Positions 41,387 to 50,496 of a stretch of DNA of 64,000 bases are shown one piece after another. Below the pieces are notes generated by a model. The model saw nothing but the letters and a program-made list of their open reading frames with translations. It had not been told where the DNA came from and searched no databases. The stretch is from positions 1 through 64,000 of the forward strand of contig JAZRVH010000013.1 in NCBI GenBank assembly GCA_045598965.1, given 5' to 3'. This DNA comes from RGIG426 sp045598965. GTDB taxonomy: Bacteria > Bacillota > Clostridia > Oscillospirales > Acutalibacteraceae. The stretch's first letter is position 1; every line of letters begins with the position of its first letter. A program made the position numbers and the translations under genes.

Positions 41387-41414
41387 AAAAAGCAGGTCGC
41401 TCAACCTGCTTTTT
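41387..41414 (-). terminator. Terminator of the ruvC-to-clpE operon
   Basis: On the minus strand AAAAAGCAGGT pairs with ACCTGCTTTTT around a 6-nt loop, 22 nt after the clpE-like stop. A short T-run is part of the stem. Confidence 0.88.
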
Positions 41415-41436
41415 GACGTTATTACAGTACAAAAAA

Positions 41437-43737
41437 TTATTCCGCATTGACGACGATGGTATTTTCCTCGCCTGCCGTAAGGGTAAAGCTCTTAGGCGGA
41501 GTATCATACAATTCCACAAGCTTGGCGGCAATCACATCCTCCACCTCACGACGCACAGCAGAACGCAAATCACGTGCTCCACGTTTGCCGCCGTGAGTTT
41601 TTGCGGCAAGAGCCTGACACACCGCTTTGTCCCATGTCAAGGAAACCTCACGTTCTTTCAGCGGTTCCACAAGCTCCGTCAACATTAAATCGGCAATATC
41701 GGCATATTCCTCCACCGACAACGGACGGAAGTAAATCACCTCGTCCACACGGCTCAAAAACTCCGGCCGCAGGAAATCGGACAACGCTTTTACCGCCTTG
41801 TCACGTGCCCCTTGCTCTTGGGTTTTGCCAAAGCCGAGGAGATTTTCTCCTACATTACTGCCGGCGTTAGAGGTCATCACAATCACGGTATTCTCAAAAT
41901 TGACCACTCGTCCGTGAGCATCCGTTACTCGACCCTCATCCAGAATTTGGAGCAGAATGTTCAGCACATCCGGGTGGGCTTTTTCAATTTCGTCAAACAA
42001 CAGCACCGAATACGGCTTGCGACGCACCTTTTCAGTCAACTGGCCCGCCTCATCGTATCCGACGTAGCCGGGAGGCGAACCAATGATACGGGAAACAGCG
42101 TGTTTCTCCATAAACTCGGACATATCCAGCCGAATAAGCGTCTCCGGAGTGTCAAACAGCTGTGCCGCCAACACCTTTACAAGCTCTGTTTTTCCCACAC
42201 CGGTAGGACCCACAAAAATAAACGATGCCGGTCGGCGGCGAGGACTGATTTGCACCCGTGTACGGCGAATAGCCGCCGCCACCAGAGAAATCGCCTCATC
42301 CTGCCCTTTGATTTTTTCTTTCAGTTTGTCCTCTAATTTGGACAATTTGGGCAGCATATCCTCTTGCACCTTGGTAGCGGGAATTCCCGTCCACAGTTCG
42401 ATAACTCCCGCCAAATCCTCGTCAGTAACGGGGGCTTCGGTCGCTTCCACACGCAACAGATCGGCCTGATCCTGCGTCTTAAGCAGTTCGGTGTGAATGG
42501 ATGCCATTTTTTCGTAATCGACCGGGTCATTGTCCATCTCCGTCTGCTCGTCTTTTTGCAATTTGGCGATTTTCTCGCTAAGCTGTGCATAGGTGTCCGC
42601 CGTTTTGTTTTTCAGCATGCGGGCGGCACACGCTTCATCGAGCAGGTCGATGGCTTTATCCGGCAAAAAGCGGTCGGTGATATACCGTTCAGACAGCTGA
42701 ACGGTTCGACGAATAAGAGCATCGTTGATTTTTACGCCGTGATACGCCTCGTAAAATCCACGCACACCCTTGAGCATTTCTACCGTCTCGTCGATAGAGG
42801 GTTCTTCCACCGTCACCGGCTGGAAACGACGTTCCAAAGCGGCGTCTTTCTCGATGTATTTGCGATATTCATTGAAAGTGGTTGCACCTATAACCTGGAT
42901 TTCACCACGGGACAACGCCGGTTTCAGAATGTTTGCCGCCGACATGGTTCCCTCTGCGTCGCCGGTTCCCACCAAATTGTGAACCTCGTCGATAAAGAGG
43001 ATAATATTACCCTCGGCTTTTACCTCGGAAATCAGCCCTTTAATCCGGCTTTCAAACTGGCCACGGAATTGGGTTCCCGCAACCAACGCCGTCATATCCA
43101 AAAGCAAAATTTCCTTGTTTTTCAGCTTTGCAGGCACATCGCCGGCGGCGATACGCTGTGCAAGGCCTTCCACAATAGCGGTCTTACCCACGCCCGGTTC
43201 ACCGATTAAGCAGGGGTTGTTTTTAGTGCGACGGGACAAAATCTGAACCGCACGGTAAATCTCTCGGTCACGTCCGATAATGGTGTCAATTTCCCCTTTG
43301 CGGGCACGAGCGGTCAAATCGGTGCAATATTGCCCGAGATATTTCCGTTTTTTATTCTTTTTCCGCTCCGCCTTATCCGCTTTTTTGGAGGAGGATTCCG
43401 CCTCGTTTTCCGGCTCATCCTCTTCCTCCTCTGCCTCATCCAACGGTTTTTGTCCGCCGAACATCTTTTGGAAAAAGGATTCCGCCGCCGTACCGCCGAG
43501 CTCAAAATCACCGTCTTCTCCGTCGCCGAGCATACCGCTCATCATGGACTCCATTTGGTCGCCCATAGAATCAATATCCTCGTCAGAAATCCCCATTTTC
43601 TTAAAAATATCGTTAATGGGGCCGATGTTCAACTCCCGAGCACAGGGAATACAGTATCCCTCGTTGACGTTTTTACCGTCCTCCATACGGGTGACAAACA
43701 CCATTGCCGTTCTTTTTTTACACCGTGCACAAAGCAT
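41437..43737 (-). CDS. clpE: Clp ATPase, ClpE-like with N-terminal zinc finger
   Basis: A 766-residue AAA+ unfoldase with two nucleotide-binding domains. The first 35 residues form a treble-clef-like zinc finger, CARC...CIPC, as in ClpE, instead of the double Clp_N domain of ClpC. A Met/Glu-rich and Lys-rich linker follows. NBD1 has GEPGVGKTAIVEGLA and NBD2 has GPTGVGKTELVK with LLFDEIEKAHPD. A coiled-coil middle domain (about 400-450) sits between them. It would feed ClpP, which is not in the window. GAAAGGACC precedes the ATG. Last gene of a long operon. The ClpE versus ClpC name rests on the zinc finger. Confidence 0.9.
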   Translation of the reverse strand: MLCARCKKRTAMVFVTRMEDGKNVNEGYCIPCARELNIGPINDIFKKMGISDEDIDSMGDQMESMMSGMLGDGEDGDFELGGTAAESFFQKMFGGQKPLDEAEEEEDEPENEAESSSKKADKAERKKNKKRKYLGQYCTDLTARARKGEIDTIIGRDREIYRAVQILSRRTKNNPCLIGEPGVGKTAIVEGLAQRIAAGDVPAKLKNKEILLLDMTALVAGTQFRGQFESRIKGLISEVKAEGNIILFIDEVHNLVGTGDAEGTMSAANILKPALSRGEIQVIGATTFNEYRKYIEKDAALERRFQPVTVEEPSIDETVEMLKGVRGFYEAYHGVKINDALIRRTVQLSERYITDRFLPDKAIDLLDEACAARMLKNKTADTYAQLSEKIAKLQKDEQTEMDNDPVDYEKMASIHTELLKTQDQADLLRVEATEAPVTDEDLAGVIELWTGIPATKVQEDMLPKLSKLEDKLKEKIKGQDEAISLVAAAIRRTRVQISPRRRPASFIFVGPTGVGKTELVKVLAAQLFDTPETLIRLDMSEFMEKHAVSRIIGSPPGYVGYDEAGQLTEKVRRKPYSVLLFDEIEKAHPDVLNILLQILDEGRVTDAHGRVVNFENTVIVMTSNAGSNVGENLLGFGKTQEQGARDKAVKALSDFLRPEFLSRVDEVIYFRPLSVEEYADIADLMLTELVEPLKEREVSLTWDKAVCQALAAKTHGGKRGARDLRSAVRREVEDVIAAKLVELYDTPPKSFTLTAGEENTIVVNAE

Positions 43738-43760
43738 AATTTGGTCCTTTCCGTAAATTG

Positions 43761-44330
43761 TCAGTTTTGGTCTTCGGCGGCTTCTTTTGCCGCTTTAGAC
43801 GTTTTAACGAAGATAGATAAGTAACTGAAAAACGCCGTCAGCATTGACACAAGCACCAATCCCACCAGCACCATTTGCCACAATTTCGGGATATTGAAAA
43901 ACGGCTGTACCAGTAACACGGCAACAGAATAAAACAATACCGTCGCCAGCTTACCATACCATTTTGAGCCACGAATGGTGTCGCCTTTGCCCAAAAGCAA
44001 CAAGCCGCCCACCATCTGACACAATTCCTTGATAACGCAAATAACCAAAAGCGGTAAAAGCTCGATATTGTGAATCGTAAGACAAAGTGCCACCGTCATT
44101 TGGGTGAGTTTGTCCGCAAGCGGGTCAAGGATTTTACCAAGGTCTGTAATCTGGTCAAAGTGGCGTGCGACAAAACCGTCCACCACATCGGTAATGCCCG
44201 ACACAATTAGTGCGATAACCGCAATCAGAGTCTCGCCTCGCAAATACGTGACCGCAATAAACGGCACAAGTACAAGCCGAAACAAGGACAACACGTTCGG
44301 CACATTCCATTTCCAACTGACTTTTAACAT
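43761..44330 (-). CDS. pgsA: CDP-diacylglycerol-glycerol-3-phosphate 3-phosphatidyltransferase
   Basis: A 189-residue membrane enzyme that makes phosphatidylglycerol phosphate. The CDP-alcohol phosphotransferase motif D-G-x2-A-R-x8-G-x3-D-x3-D is intact in DVVDGFVARHFD and LGKILDPLADK. WNVPNVLSLFRLVLVP at the start and four to five more helices fit PgsA. Anionic phospholipid synthase genes near recA/cinA are common; here it sits between cvpA and clpE-like. Confidence 0.94.
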   Translation of the reverse strand: MLKVSWKWNVPNVLSLFRLVLVPFIAVTYLRGETLIAVIALIVSGITDVVDGFVARHFDQITDLGKILDPLADKLTQMTVALCLTIHNIELLPLLVICVIKELCQMVGGLLLLGKGDTIRGSKWYGKLATVLFYSVAVLLVQPFFNIPKLWQMVLVGLVLVSMLTAFFSYLSIFVKTSKAAKEAAEDQN

Positions 44331-44351
44331 ATCAAAGGGTCTCCGTTTCGT

Positions 44352-45137
44352 TTAGTTCTTAGCAGCGGCAGCTTCAGCCTCCACTTCCGCCTTTGCTGTT
44401 TCTTTCGCCCAATCACGAATGTTATCAAGCATAGCGTTTTCTTTCATCTCAAAGTGCTGGACAATGTAGGTTTGGTCGAGAATTTCGGGCGTAACCCAAG
44501 CATCCTCGGTTTTGCTTGCCACAGCACTGGTCGCCATAATGGTCAACACGTTCGCCATCACAAACGTAAGCACCGCACCGCCGGCGGCACCGATAAGGAA
44601 GCCCAAAATGCGGTTGATGGCATTGAGCCCCGGAAGCGACAACGTACGGTTAAGCATAATCACGGCAAAAATTGCCAGTGCCAACAGCACCGCAAACAAC
44701 ACAAGGAAGCAACCACCGGTTAAGGTGTTGACCATGGCAGGACGAACCGTTTTATCAATCACTTCGTCCACCGCTTTTTTACCGTTGATGCGGGTGGTCA
44801 ATTCAGCCTTTTTAAGGCAGGAATCCGCATCAATCAGCCCGTATTTCTCCATCATTTGTTTCGGTTTTTCCGGCATAATTTCAAGAAGCTTGTTCACGCT
44901 TTCTCTTGCGTTCCCCTCAAAATCCGCCATCTGCACCTCGACAGCACGTTTCAGGTCGCCCTCAAACAGACCGTCATAAATTTTCTCCGCAAGCGGAGTA
45001 GCAAACTGAGCCGCCAGTGCCAGTGCGGCGACAACCGCCACAACTTCCATCACGGTTTTGAAAAACCCTCGAAATGCACCGAGCACACCCAATCCCAAGA
45101 TCAGAACAACCGCAATTCCATCAAATACGTACGACAT
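44352..45137 (-). CDS. CvpA family membrane protein
   Basis: A 261-residue protein with four to five helices. GIAVVLILGLGVLGAFRGFFKTVMEV split over the first helix matches the CvpA start (colicin V production family). The large central extracytoplasmic part (about 55-125) is followed by two helices with NRILGFLIGAAGGAVLTF, the second conserved CvpA segment. It ends in an Ala/Glu-rich cytoplasmic tail. CvpA proteins affect envelope integrity, with unknown mechanism. It follows a related gene by 15 nt. Confidence 0.9.
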   Translation of the reverse strand: MSYVFDGIAVVLILGLGVLGAFRGFFKTVMEVVAVVAALALAAQFATPLAEKIYDGLFEGDLKRAVEVQMADFEGNARESVNKLLEIMPEKPKQMMEKYGLIDADSCLKKAELTTRINGKKAVDEVIDKTVRPAMVNTLTGGCFLVLFAVLLALAIFAVIMLNRTLSLPGLNAINRILGFLIGAAGGAVLTFVMANVLTIMATSAVASKTEDAWVTPEILDQTYIVQHFEMKENAMLDNIRDWAKETAKAEVEAEAAAAKN

Positions 45138-45152
45138 AACAACCTCTCCTTT

Positions 45153-45881
45153 TTATAATTGAGCCAACCAATAGAGCGGATTGCACGCCCGCAAAAGCGG
45201 GTATACAGCACCCTTGGTCAGCATATCAACCGAAATCAGCGGCACACGTCCCGCAAGGGGCGGCACCAACCATTCCAAGGCAACCGACACTCCCCATACG
45301 ACACAAATGCCATACAACGCACCGAGAAACGGCGGAACAGCGTTTCTCGCCTCTCCTCGTTTTCGGGGTTTCGGTGCAGAGTTTCTCTCCAATCGCCACG
45401 CAAAATACCGCAACACCGCAAAGCAGGCAATCCACAAAACCACAAAGGACACACCCCGTGCTGCTCGCCGTGACAGCGGGGATACGAGGTTGACAAGCAT
45501 CGTTTGAGCATCACTGCTGCGATACGCAAAGCACACCGTATCCACATCGCCGTGGTATTTCTCAACCCAATCCAAAAATGCCGTCGGGCGGTCGGTAACC
45601 AAATCGTCTAAATTGAGGGATTTGGCGGTTTCTCGCCCGCTCTCCTTATGCGGAGCAGACACCATATCCGCCAGCTGATTGGCGGCCGCCTTTTCCATGG
45701 CGGGAGCCACAATTAAATTGTTGGCAAAGGTGGCACACGGGATGCTGACGAACACCGCCAACAACGCCGAAAAAAACACACAGGCGACTTTCATAAGCAC
45801 GGAGCCTATCGCTGCTTTGAAGAATCGTGCCACAAAAACAGCTACCAACAGCACGCACACAATATCCAGTACAAAATACAC
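45153..45881 (-). CDS. Second CvpA-like membrane protein
   Basis: A 242-residue membrane protein with the same topology as its neighbour: an N-terminal helix pair (ICVLLVAVFVARFFKAAIG, ACVFFSALLAVFVSIP), a central hydrophilic stretch with SGRETAKSLNLDDLV, and C-terminal helices (FLGALYGICVVWGVSVALEWL). The pattern suggests a diverged CvpA paralogue made by tandem duplication, but identity to the neighbour is low by eye. GTG start at 45881 after GGGAGG. In the ruvC-clpE operon. Confidence 0.75.
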   Translation of the reverse strand: MYFVLDIVCVLLVAVFVARFFKAAIGSVLMKVACVFFSALLAVFVSIPCATFANNLIVAPAMEKAAANQLADMVSAPHKESGRETAKSLNLDDLVTDRPTAFLDWVEKYHGDVDTVCFAYRSSDAQTMLVNLVSPLSRRAARGVSFVVLWIACFAVLRYFAWRLERNSAPKPRKRGEARNAVPPFLGALYGICVVWGVSVALEWLVPPLAGRVPLISVDMLTKGAVYPLLRACNPLYWLAQL

Positions 45882-45901
45882 GGTAAAGTCTCCCTCCCCG
45901 T

Positions 45902-47185
45902 TTAGTAGTCATATCGCTCAATCGAGGTGAGGCCCAACACCAACGCATCGTTGCCGAACGCACGGCAAACACGCAACGCATCGGGGATAACCTCTTGCGA
46001 TTTTGCGGTACCTTTGGCGTCCATCGTCAACACCTCGTTACCGTCTAACAGGAAAAATTCGTTACCTGCCGGAGCAATGCCACGGAACATTCCCGTAAAC
46101 GGAAGCGTGTAACTTTCTTTTCCGTTGCGGTCCACCGCCAACAGCTCACCGCCCTCGGTAGCACCGTAGCTTTGCAACACCACACCAACACGATTGTCGG
46201 TTACCGCCCAGCTAAGCAGGCGGCGGTTTTCGAAGGTAACTTCCACAGGCTCGGATTTTCCGGTTTTCACAACCCATACTCGGTCATCGCCCACAGCGGC
46301 GATATTCTCGTTGCCGAGATATTTTACATCACACAGCAGGGTATCCTTGCCGATATAGGTTTTGGGGTCTTTTTCGGAGTTGGTGTTATACACGAGCAAG
46401 CGGGATTGAGGAGCCCCGTTTTCGGCAAGCACGCCGATAGCCGCCATCTGTTTTCCGTCGGAACGCAACGCCACACCGGTCAAGAACGCCTCGGCACTGT
46501 AGCAATAGAGCTTTGCCTCCCCCTTGTCGTTGAAAAACACAATCTCGGAAATGTGGCTTTTATCTGATTCGGTAATCGCCGCCACGCTTCCGTTATCCGC
46601 CACAGAAGCGGATACAATTTTCTTGGTGGTTTCAATGGTATGAATTTTGCCGCCGATGGTCTGAACCTCCATACGTTTGCCGCCGATTTCTGCGAGCAAA
46701 ACGCTGTTTCCTGCCACATCTACAAGCGGCTCGGAAAAGCTGTGAGTACGAGTGGTAACCGTACCGGCACTTTGGTTATACACCGAAACGGTATTTTGGG
46801 TAACGACCAACAGGTAATTTCCCACCGGACGCATCGCCAACACGTTGCTTCCCTCGGCCTCGGTGGGATAACCGTCACCGCTTTCGCCGCCGGTTACCGC
46901 CACGTTAAGCCACGCCCACACACTGGACGGATTCAACGTATCCCAATTCGCCCATACAAGTATCACGAGCAAAAGAACAATCCCGGCAATAATCAGTCGT
47001 TTTTTTGTTTTCGGCTTCTTTTGACGAGCGGCTCGTTTTTCGGCGGCAACACGTGCCGCTTCCTCCAGCTCATTTTCATACTGCATCCCCGCAAAACGAG
47101 GAGCAGGCTCAACCGGTTTTTCCGTTGAAACATCGGCTTTTATCCGTGTACGTTTTATGCGAATATCCTCTTTCCGTGCCATCAT
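45902..47185 (-). CDS. DUF5711-like membrane-anchored beta-propeller protein
   Basis: A 427-residue protein. A basic cytoplasmic N-terminus of about 65 residues precedes a single membrane helix (RLIIAGIVLLLVILVWAN). The extracytoplasmic part (about 100-427) consists of repeated four-stranded blades, such as VLAMRPVGNYLLVVTQNTVS, VAAITESD and MAAIGVLAENG, that suggest a seven-bladed propeller. I recall this architecture as DUF5711 in Clostridia; the function is unknown. Two adjacent ATGs (47185 and 47182) follow AAGGGAAC; the second may be the real one. It is 30 nt after truA. Confidence 0.8.
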   Translation of the reverse strand: MMARKEDIRIKRTRIKADVSTEKPVEPAPRFAGMQYENELEEAARVAAEKRAARQKKPKTKKRLIIAGIVLLLVILVWANWDTLNPSSVWAWLNVAVTGGESGDGYPTEAEGSNVLAMRPVGNYLLVVTQNTVSVYNQSAGTVTTRTHSFSEPLVDVAGNSVLLAEIGGKRMEVQTIGGKIHTIETTKKIVSASVADNGSVAAITESDKSHISEIVFFNDKGEAKLYCYSAEAFLTGVALRSDGKQMAAIGVLAENGAPQSRLLVYNTNSEKDPKTYIGKDTLLCDVKYLGNENIAAVGDDRVWVVKTGKSEPVEVTFENRRLLSWAVTDNRVGVVLQSYGATEGGELLAVDRNGKESYTLPFTGMFRGIAPAGNEFFLLDGNEVLTMDAKGTAKSQEVIPDALRVCRAFGNDALVLGLTSIERYDY

Positions 47186-47215
47186 GTTCCCTTCTTTCCT
47201 GGCAGCTTTTCAACG

Positions 47216-47959
47216 TCAAAAATCATCGTAAAACACGTCTTGTAAAGTCAATCCCTTGGCGGGAGCCGTTGTTCCGGCGGCATCCCGCTTGTTTTGTTCG
47301 AAAATCACAGGTATCTCATCGGCGGCAAGTCTTCCACTGGCGATATCCAGAAGAGTTCCCACCATGATGCGTACCATATTATACAGAAATCCGTTCGCTT
47401 CCACCGTTACAACAACCAGGTCGCCCTCTCGACTTACGTCACAGCGAGTAACGGTGCGTGTCGTATCCTCCACACTGCTTCCCGCCGCACAAAACGGGGC
47501 AAAATCGTGGGTGCCGAGAAAATCCTTTGCCGCCTCATCCATTCGTCTGTCGTCAAGCGGCACAGCAATATGTATGGCATTTTCCTCATAAAACGGGTTT
47601 CGTTGTCTTCCGTTCCAAATGCGGTAAATATACCGTTTTCCACGGGCATCATAGCGGGGATGAAAATCCAACGCTACCTCACGAACGTCGCTTACCGCCA
47701 CGTCAAAAGGCAAGTGAGCATTCAGTGCCAACGCCAACCGTTCGCCCCGAAGCGGGCTTTCGGTGTCAAAGGTACAGCAGAATTTTTCCGCATGCACGCC
47801 GGCATCGGTGCGACTGCATCCGATCACGCCGGAGCGAACGCCGGTGACCGCCTCAATGGCGTTCTGAAGCGTTTCCTGCACGGTAACGCCGTTTGGTTGC
47901 ACCTGCCACCCGTGATAAGCACCGCCACGGTAACGGAGAGTTAAAAACAATCGTGTCAT
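47216..47959 (-). CDS. truA: tRNA pseudouridine38-40 synthase
   Basis: A 247-residue enzyme that modifies U38-U40 in the anticodon stem. LTLRYRGGAYHGWQVQPNG at the start, GCSRTDAGVHAEKFC with the catalytic Asp, and the C-terminal FLYNMVRIMVGTLLDIASG are diagnostic. ATG at 47959 follows GAGAGG. ecfA1-ecfA2-ecfT-truA is a conserved Firmicutes string, normally placed after ribosomal protein genes and before rplM-rpsI; here it follows the ruv genes. Confidence 0.97.
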   Translation of the reverse strand: MTRLFLTLRYRGGAYHGWQVQPNGVTVQETLQNAIEAVTGVRSGVIGCSRTDAGVHAEKFCCTFDTESPLRGERLALALNAHLPFDVAVSDVREVALDFHPRYDARGKRYIYRIWNGRQRNPFYEENAIHIAVPLDDRRMDEAAKDFLGTHDFAPFCAAGSSVEDTTRTVTRCDVSREGDLVVVTVEANGFLYNMVRIMVGTLLDIASGRLAADEIPVIFEQNKRDAAGTTAPAKGLTLQDVFYDDF

Positions 47960-47970
47960 AAGCACACCTC

Positions 47971-48786
47971 TCAAAGCGTGGACGGCAACAGGATGTTCAG
48001 TGCCACCAGTGCCGCTAAAAACAAGACCGTAAAGCCCAGCGTCACCACGTCACGTCCGTGCATTTGTAGACGGTTCAAGCGGGTTCTGCCCTCGCCGCCA
48101 CGATAACAACGACATTCCATAGCCGTTGCCAAATCATAAGCACGACGGAACGAGGACACAAAAAGCGGAATAAGTACCGGCAAAAATGCACGAATTCGTT
48201 GCATCAATCCGCCGCTTTCCATATCCGCACCACGAGCCTTTTGGGCCGCCATAATTTTATCCGTCTCCTCAATAAGGGTCGGGATAAACCGAAGAGCGAT
48301 CGTCATCATCATCGCCAACTCGTGCACCGGCACATGTAGGTATTTCAGCGGGCTCAACAGCCGTTCCATACCGTCGGTAAGGGCGGTCGGCGTGGTGGTA
48401 TAGGTCATCAGCGAACTGCCGGCAATGAGGCAAAGAATGCGAATGGCGATAAAAATTGCCGTATACACGCCGTGGTCGGTGAGCTTGAAAAATCCGGCAT
48501 CCCACCACACGTTGCCGCTGTCAAGATAAAACACGTTAAGCACCGAGGTGAGAATAATCAGCGGAATAATGGGCTTAAAGGTTTTGGTAATCAGTCTCAC
48601 AGGAAGCCGTGACAGCACCACACTCAACACCAAGAACGCCACCGCTACGGCAAGTCCTGTCCAGTTTTGCGGAATAAACACCGCAATGATATAAACAAAC
48701 GTAACCAGTAATTTTACCCGAGGGTCTAAACGATGAAGCAACGAATTGCCGGGAAAATACTGACCGAGCGTAATATCGTTAAGCAT
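47971..48786 (-). CDS. ecfT: ECF transporter transmembrane protein EcfT
   Basis: A 271-residue membrane protein of the energy-coupling factor module for vitamin and metal uptake. LHRLDPRVKLLVTFVYIIAV begins the EcfT domain, and the two coupling-helix Ala-Arg-Gly signatures are AAQKARGADM and the MECRCYRGGEGRTR segment (here A-x-x-x-x-Y-R-G). ATG at 48786 follows GGGGGAG and overlaps ecfA2. No substrate-binding S protein is encoded nearby, so this is a shared (group II) module. Confidence 0.95.
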   Translation of the reverse strand: MLNDITLGQYFPGNSLLHRLDPRVKLLVTFVYIIAVFIPQNWTGLAVAVAFLVLSVVLSRLPVRLITKTFKPIIPLIILTSVLNVFYLDSGNVWWDAGFFKLTDHGVYTAIFIAIRILCLIAGSSLMTYTTTPTALTDGMERLLSPLKYLHVPVHELAMMMTIALRFIPTLIEETDKIMAAQKARGADMESGGLMQRIRAFLPVLIPLFVSSFRRAYDLATAMECRCYRGGEGRTRLNRLQMHGRDVVTLGFTVLFLAALVALNILLPSTL

Positions 48787-49648
48787 CACTGTCTCCCCCT
48801 TTCCCAAAGCGGGAGACAAGAGCTTTTACAGCACTTTCCACCGTATAGGCGTTTTGACCCACATTGATGCCTCTGGCAGAAAGCCCCATAAACACCTTGG
48901 TCACCGCCGGCACAGACAAGCCCATTTCCTCCAATTCCTCCGCACGGGAGAATACCTCTTTTGTCGGAGCGAGCATTTTCAGCTTGCCCTTGTGCATCAC
49001 GAGCACACGGTCGGCAAGCCGGGCAACATCCTCCATACTGTGGGAAACGAGTAAAATCGTCGTACCGTTTTCCTTGCGATAGGCTTCAATCTGTCGAAGA
49101 AGATTATCTCGACCTTTGGGGTCAAGTCCCGCCGTCGGCTCATCCAAAATCAGCACCTCCGGCTCCATCGCCATCACACCGGCAATGGCGGCACGGCGTT
49201 TTTCGCCGCCGGACAAATCAAACGGCGAATTGTCCAGCAATTCGCTTTTTAATCCCACAAAAGCGGCGGCACGACGTACACGAACATCCACTTCCTCGTC
49301 CGAAAGCCCCATGTTTTTTGCACCGAAAGCAATATCCTTATACACGGTCTCCTCGAACAGCTGATATTCGGGATATTGGAACACCATACCGACACGAAAC
49401 CGCACCTTGCGAATTTGCTTCGGGTCTTTCCAAATATCCTCACCGCCGAGAAGCACTTTTCCGGCAGTCGGCTTCAACAATCCGTTCAAGTGTTGCACAA
49501 AGGTGGATTTTCCCGAGCCGGTGTGTCCGATAATACCGACAAGCTCTCCTTTTTCGATAGAGAGAGACACATCGTCCAAAGCCGTTTTTTCAAACGGCGT
49601 TCCCTCGGCGTAGATATGTGTTAAATTGTGCGTTTCCAAAACGGTCAT
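48779..49648 (-). CDS. ecfA2: ECF transporter ATPase EcfA2
   Basis: A 289-residue ABC ATPase. Walker A GHTGSGKSTFVQHLN, the Q-loop VFQYPEYQLFEETV, signature LSGGEKRRAAIAG, Walker B LILDEPTAGLD and the switch His in LVSHSMEDVA are intact. The YPEYQLF Q-loop marks the EcfA2 (EcfA') type. Starts within the last codons of ecfA1 (ATGA overlap). Confidence 0.95.
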   Translation of the reverse strand: MTVLETHNLTHIYAEGTPFEKTALDDVSLSIEKGELVGIIGHTGSGKSTFVQHLNGLLKPTAGKVLLGGEDIWKDPKQIRKVRFRVGMVFQYPEYQLFEETVYKDIAFGAKNMGLSDEEVDVRVRRAAAFVGLKSELLDNSPFDLSGGEKRRAAIAGVMAMEPEVLILDEPTAGLDPKGRDNLLRQIEAYRKENGTTILLVSHSMEDVARLADRVLVMHKGKLKMLAPTKEVFSRAEELEEMGLSVPAVTKVFMGLSARGINVGQNAYTVESAVKALVSRFGKGGDSDA

Positions 49649-50493
49649 GCACGGTCCTCCAAATACGCCGTAATGGCGTCAATACATTCCTCAGCGGTAA
49701 GAACATCCTTCGGCAAATCCCAGCCGAGAGCTCTCAATTCGGCACACAATTCGGTGGGTTGCGGAACATCCAATTCCACTTCTTTCAAAGCCTCCACCTG
49801 CGAAAAAATCTCACGGGGAGTGCCGTCCATCCACACACGACCCTCGTTCATCACAACGACACGGTCAGCGGCGGCGGCTTCCTCCATATAGTGGGTAATC
49901 ATAATCACCGTCATTCCGTTTTCACGGTTCAAACGGCGAACGGTTTCCAGTACCTCACGACGTCCCTTCGGGTCAAGCATCGCTGTCGGTTCGTCCAGCA
50001 CAATACAATCCGGTTTCATCGCCAAAACACCGGCAATGGCAATCCGCTGTTTTTGACCGCCGGACAGCTTGTGCGGTGCATGGGTGCGGTAGTCGTACAT
50101 ATCCACCATTTTAAGAGCGTCATCCACTCGACGGCGAATTTCCGCCGGCTCAACCCCTAAGTTTTCCGGCCCAAACGCCACGTCCTCCTCAACCACCGTC
50201 GACACCAACTGGTTATCCGGGTTTTGAAGCACAAGGCCGATTTTTCGACGAATATCCATCGTCAGTTCCTCGTCTGCGGTGTTCATTCCTTCAACAAAAA
50301 GGGTTCCTCCGGTGGGGAGCAACAACGCATTAAAATGCTTTGCAAGAGTCGACTTGCCACACCCGTTATGCCCTAAAAGTGCCACAAAGCTTCCCTGTTC
50401 AATGGAAATATCCACATCACGAAGCACCGTTTTCGGCGGCTCATCAGGGTTTTCATATTGAAAGTGCAGTTTGTCTGCCTCAATAATCACCAT
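49645..50493 (-). CDS. ecfA1: ECF transporter ATPase EcfA1
   Basis: A 282-residue ABC ATPase. Walker A GHNGCGKSTLAKHFN, Q-loop VLQNPDNQLVSTVV (the NPDNQ signature of EcfA1), signature LSGGQKQRIAIAG, Walker B IVLDEPTAMLD and ITHYMEEA are present. It pairs with EcfA2 as a heterodimer that drives the EcfT-S-protein complex. Confidence 0.96.
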   Translation of the reverse strand: MVIIEADKLHFQYENPDEPPKTVLRDVDISIEQGSFVALLGHNGCGKSTLAKHFNALLLPTGGTLFVEGMNTADEELTMDIRRKIGLVLQNPDNQLVSTVVEEDVAFGPENLGVEPAEIRRRVDDALKMVDMYDYRTHAPHKLSGGQKQRIAIAGVLAMKPDCIVLDEPTAMLDPKGRREVLETVRRLNRENGMTVIMITHYMEEAAAADRVVVMNEGRVWMDGTPREIFSQVEALKEVELDVPQPTELCAELRALGWDLPKDVLTAEECIDAITAYLEDRA

Positions 50494-50496
50494 GGT

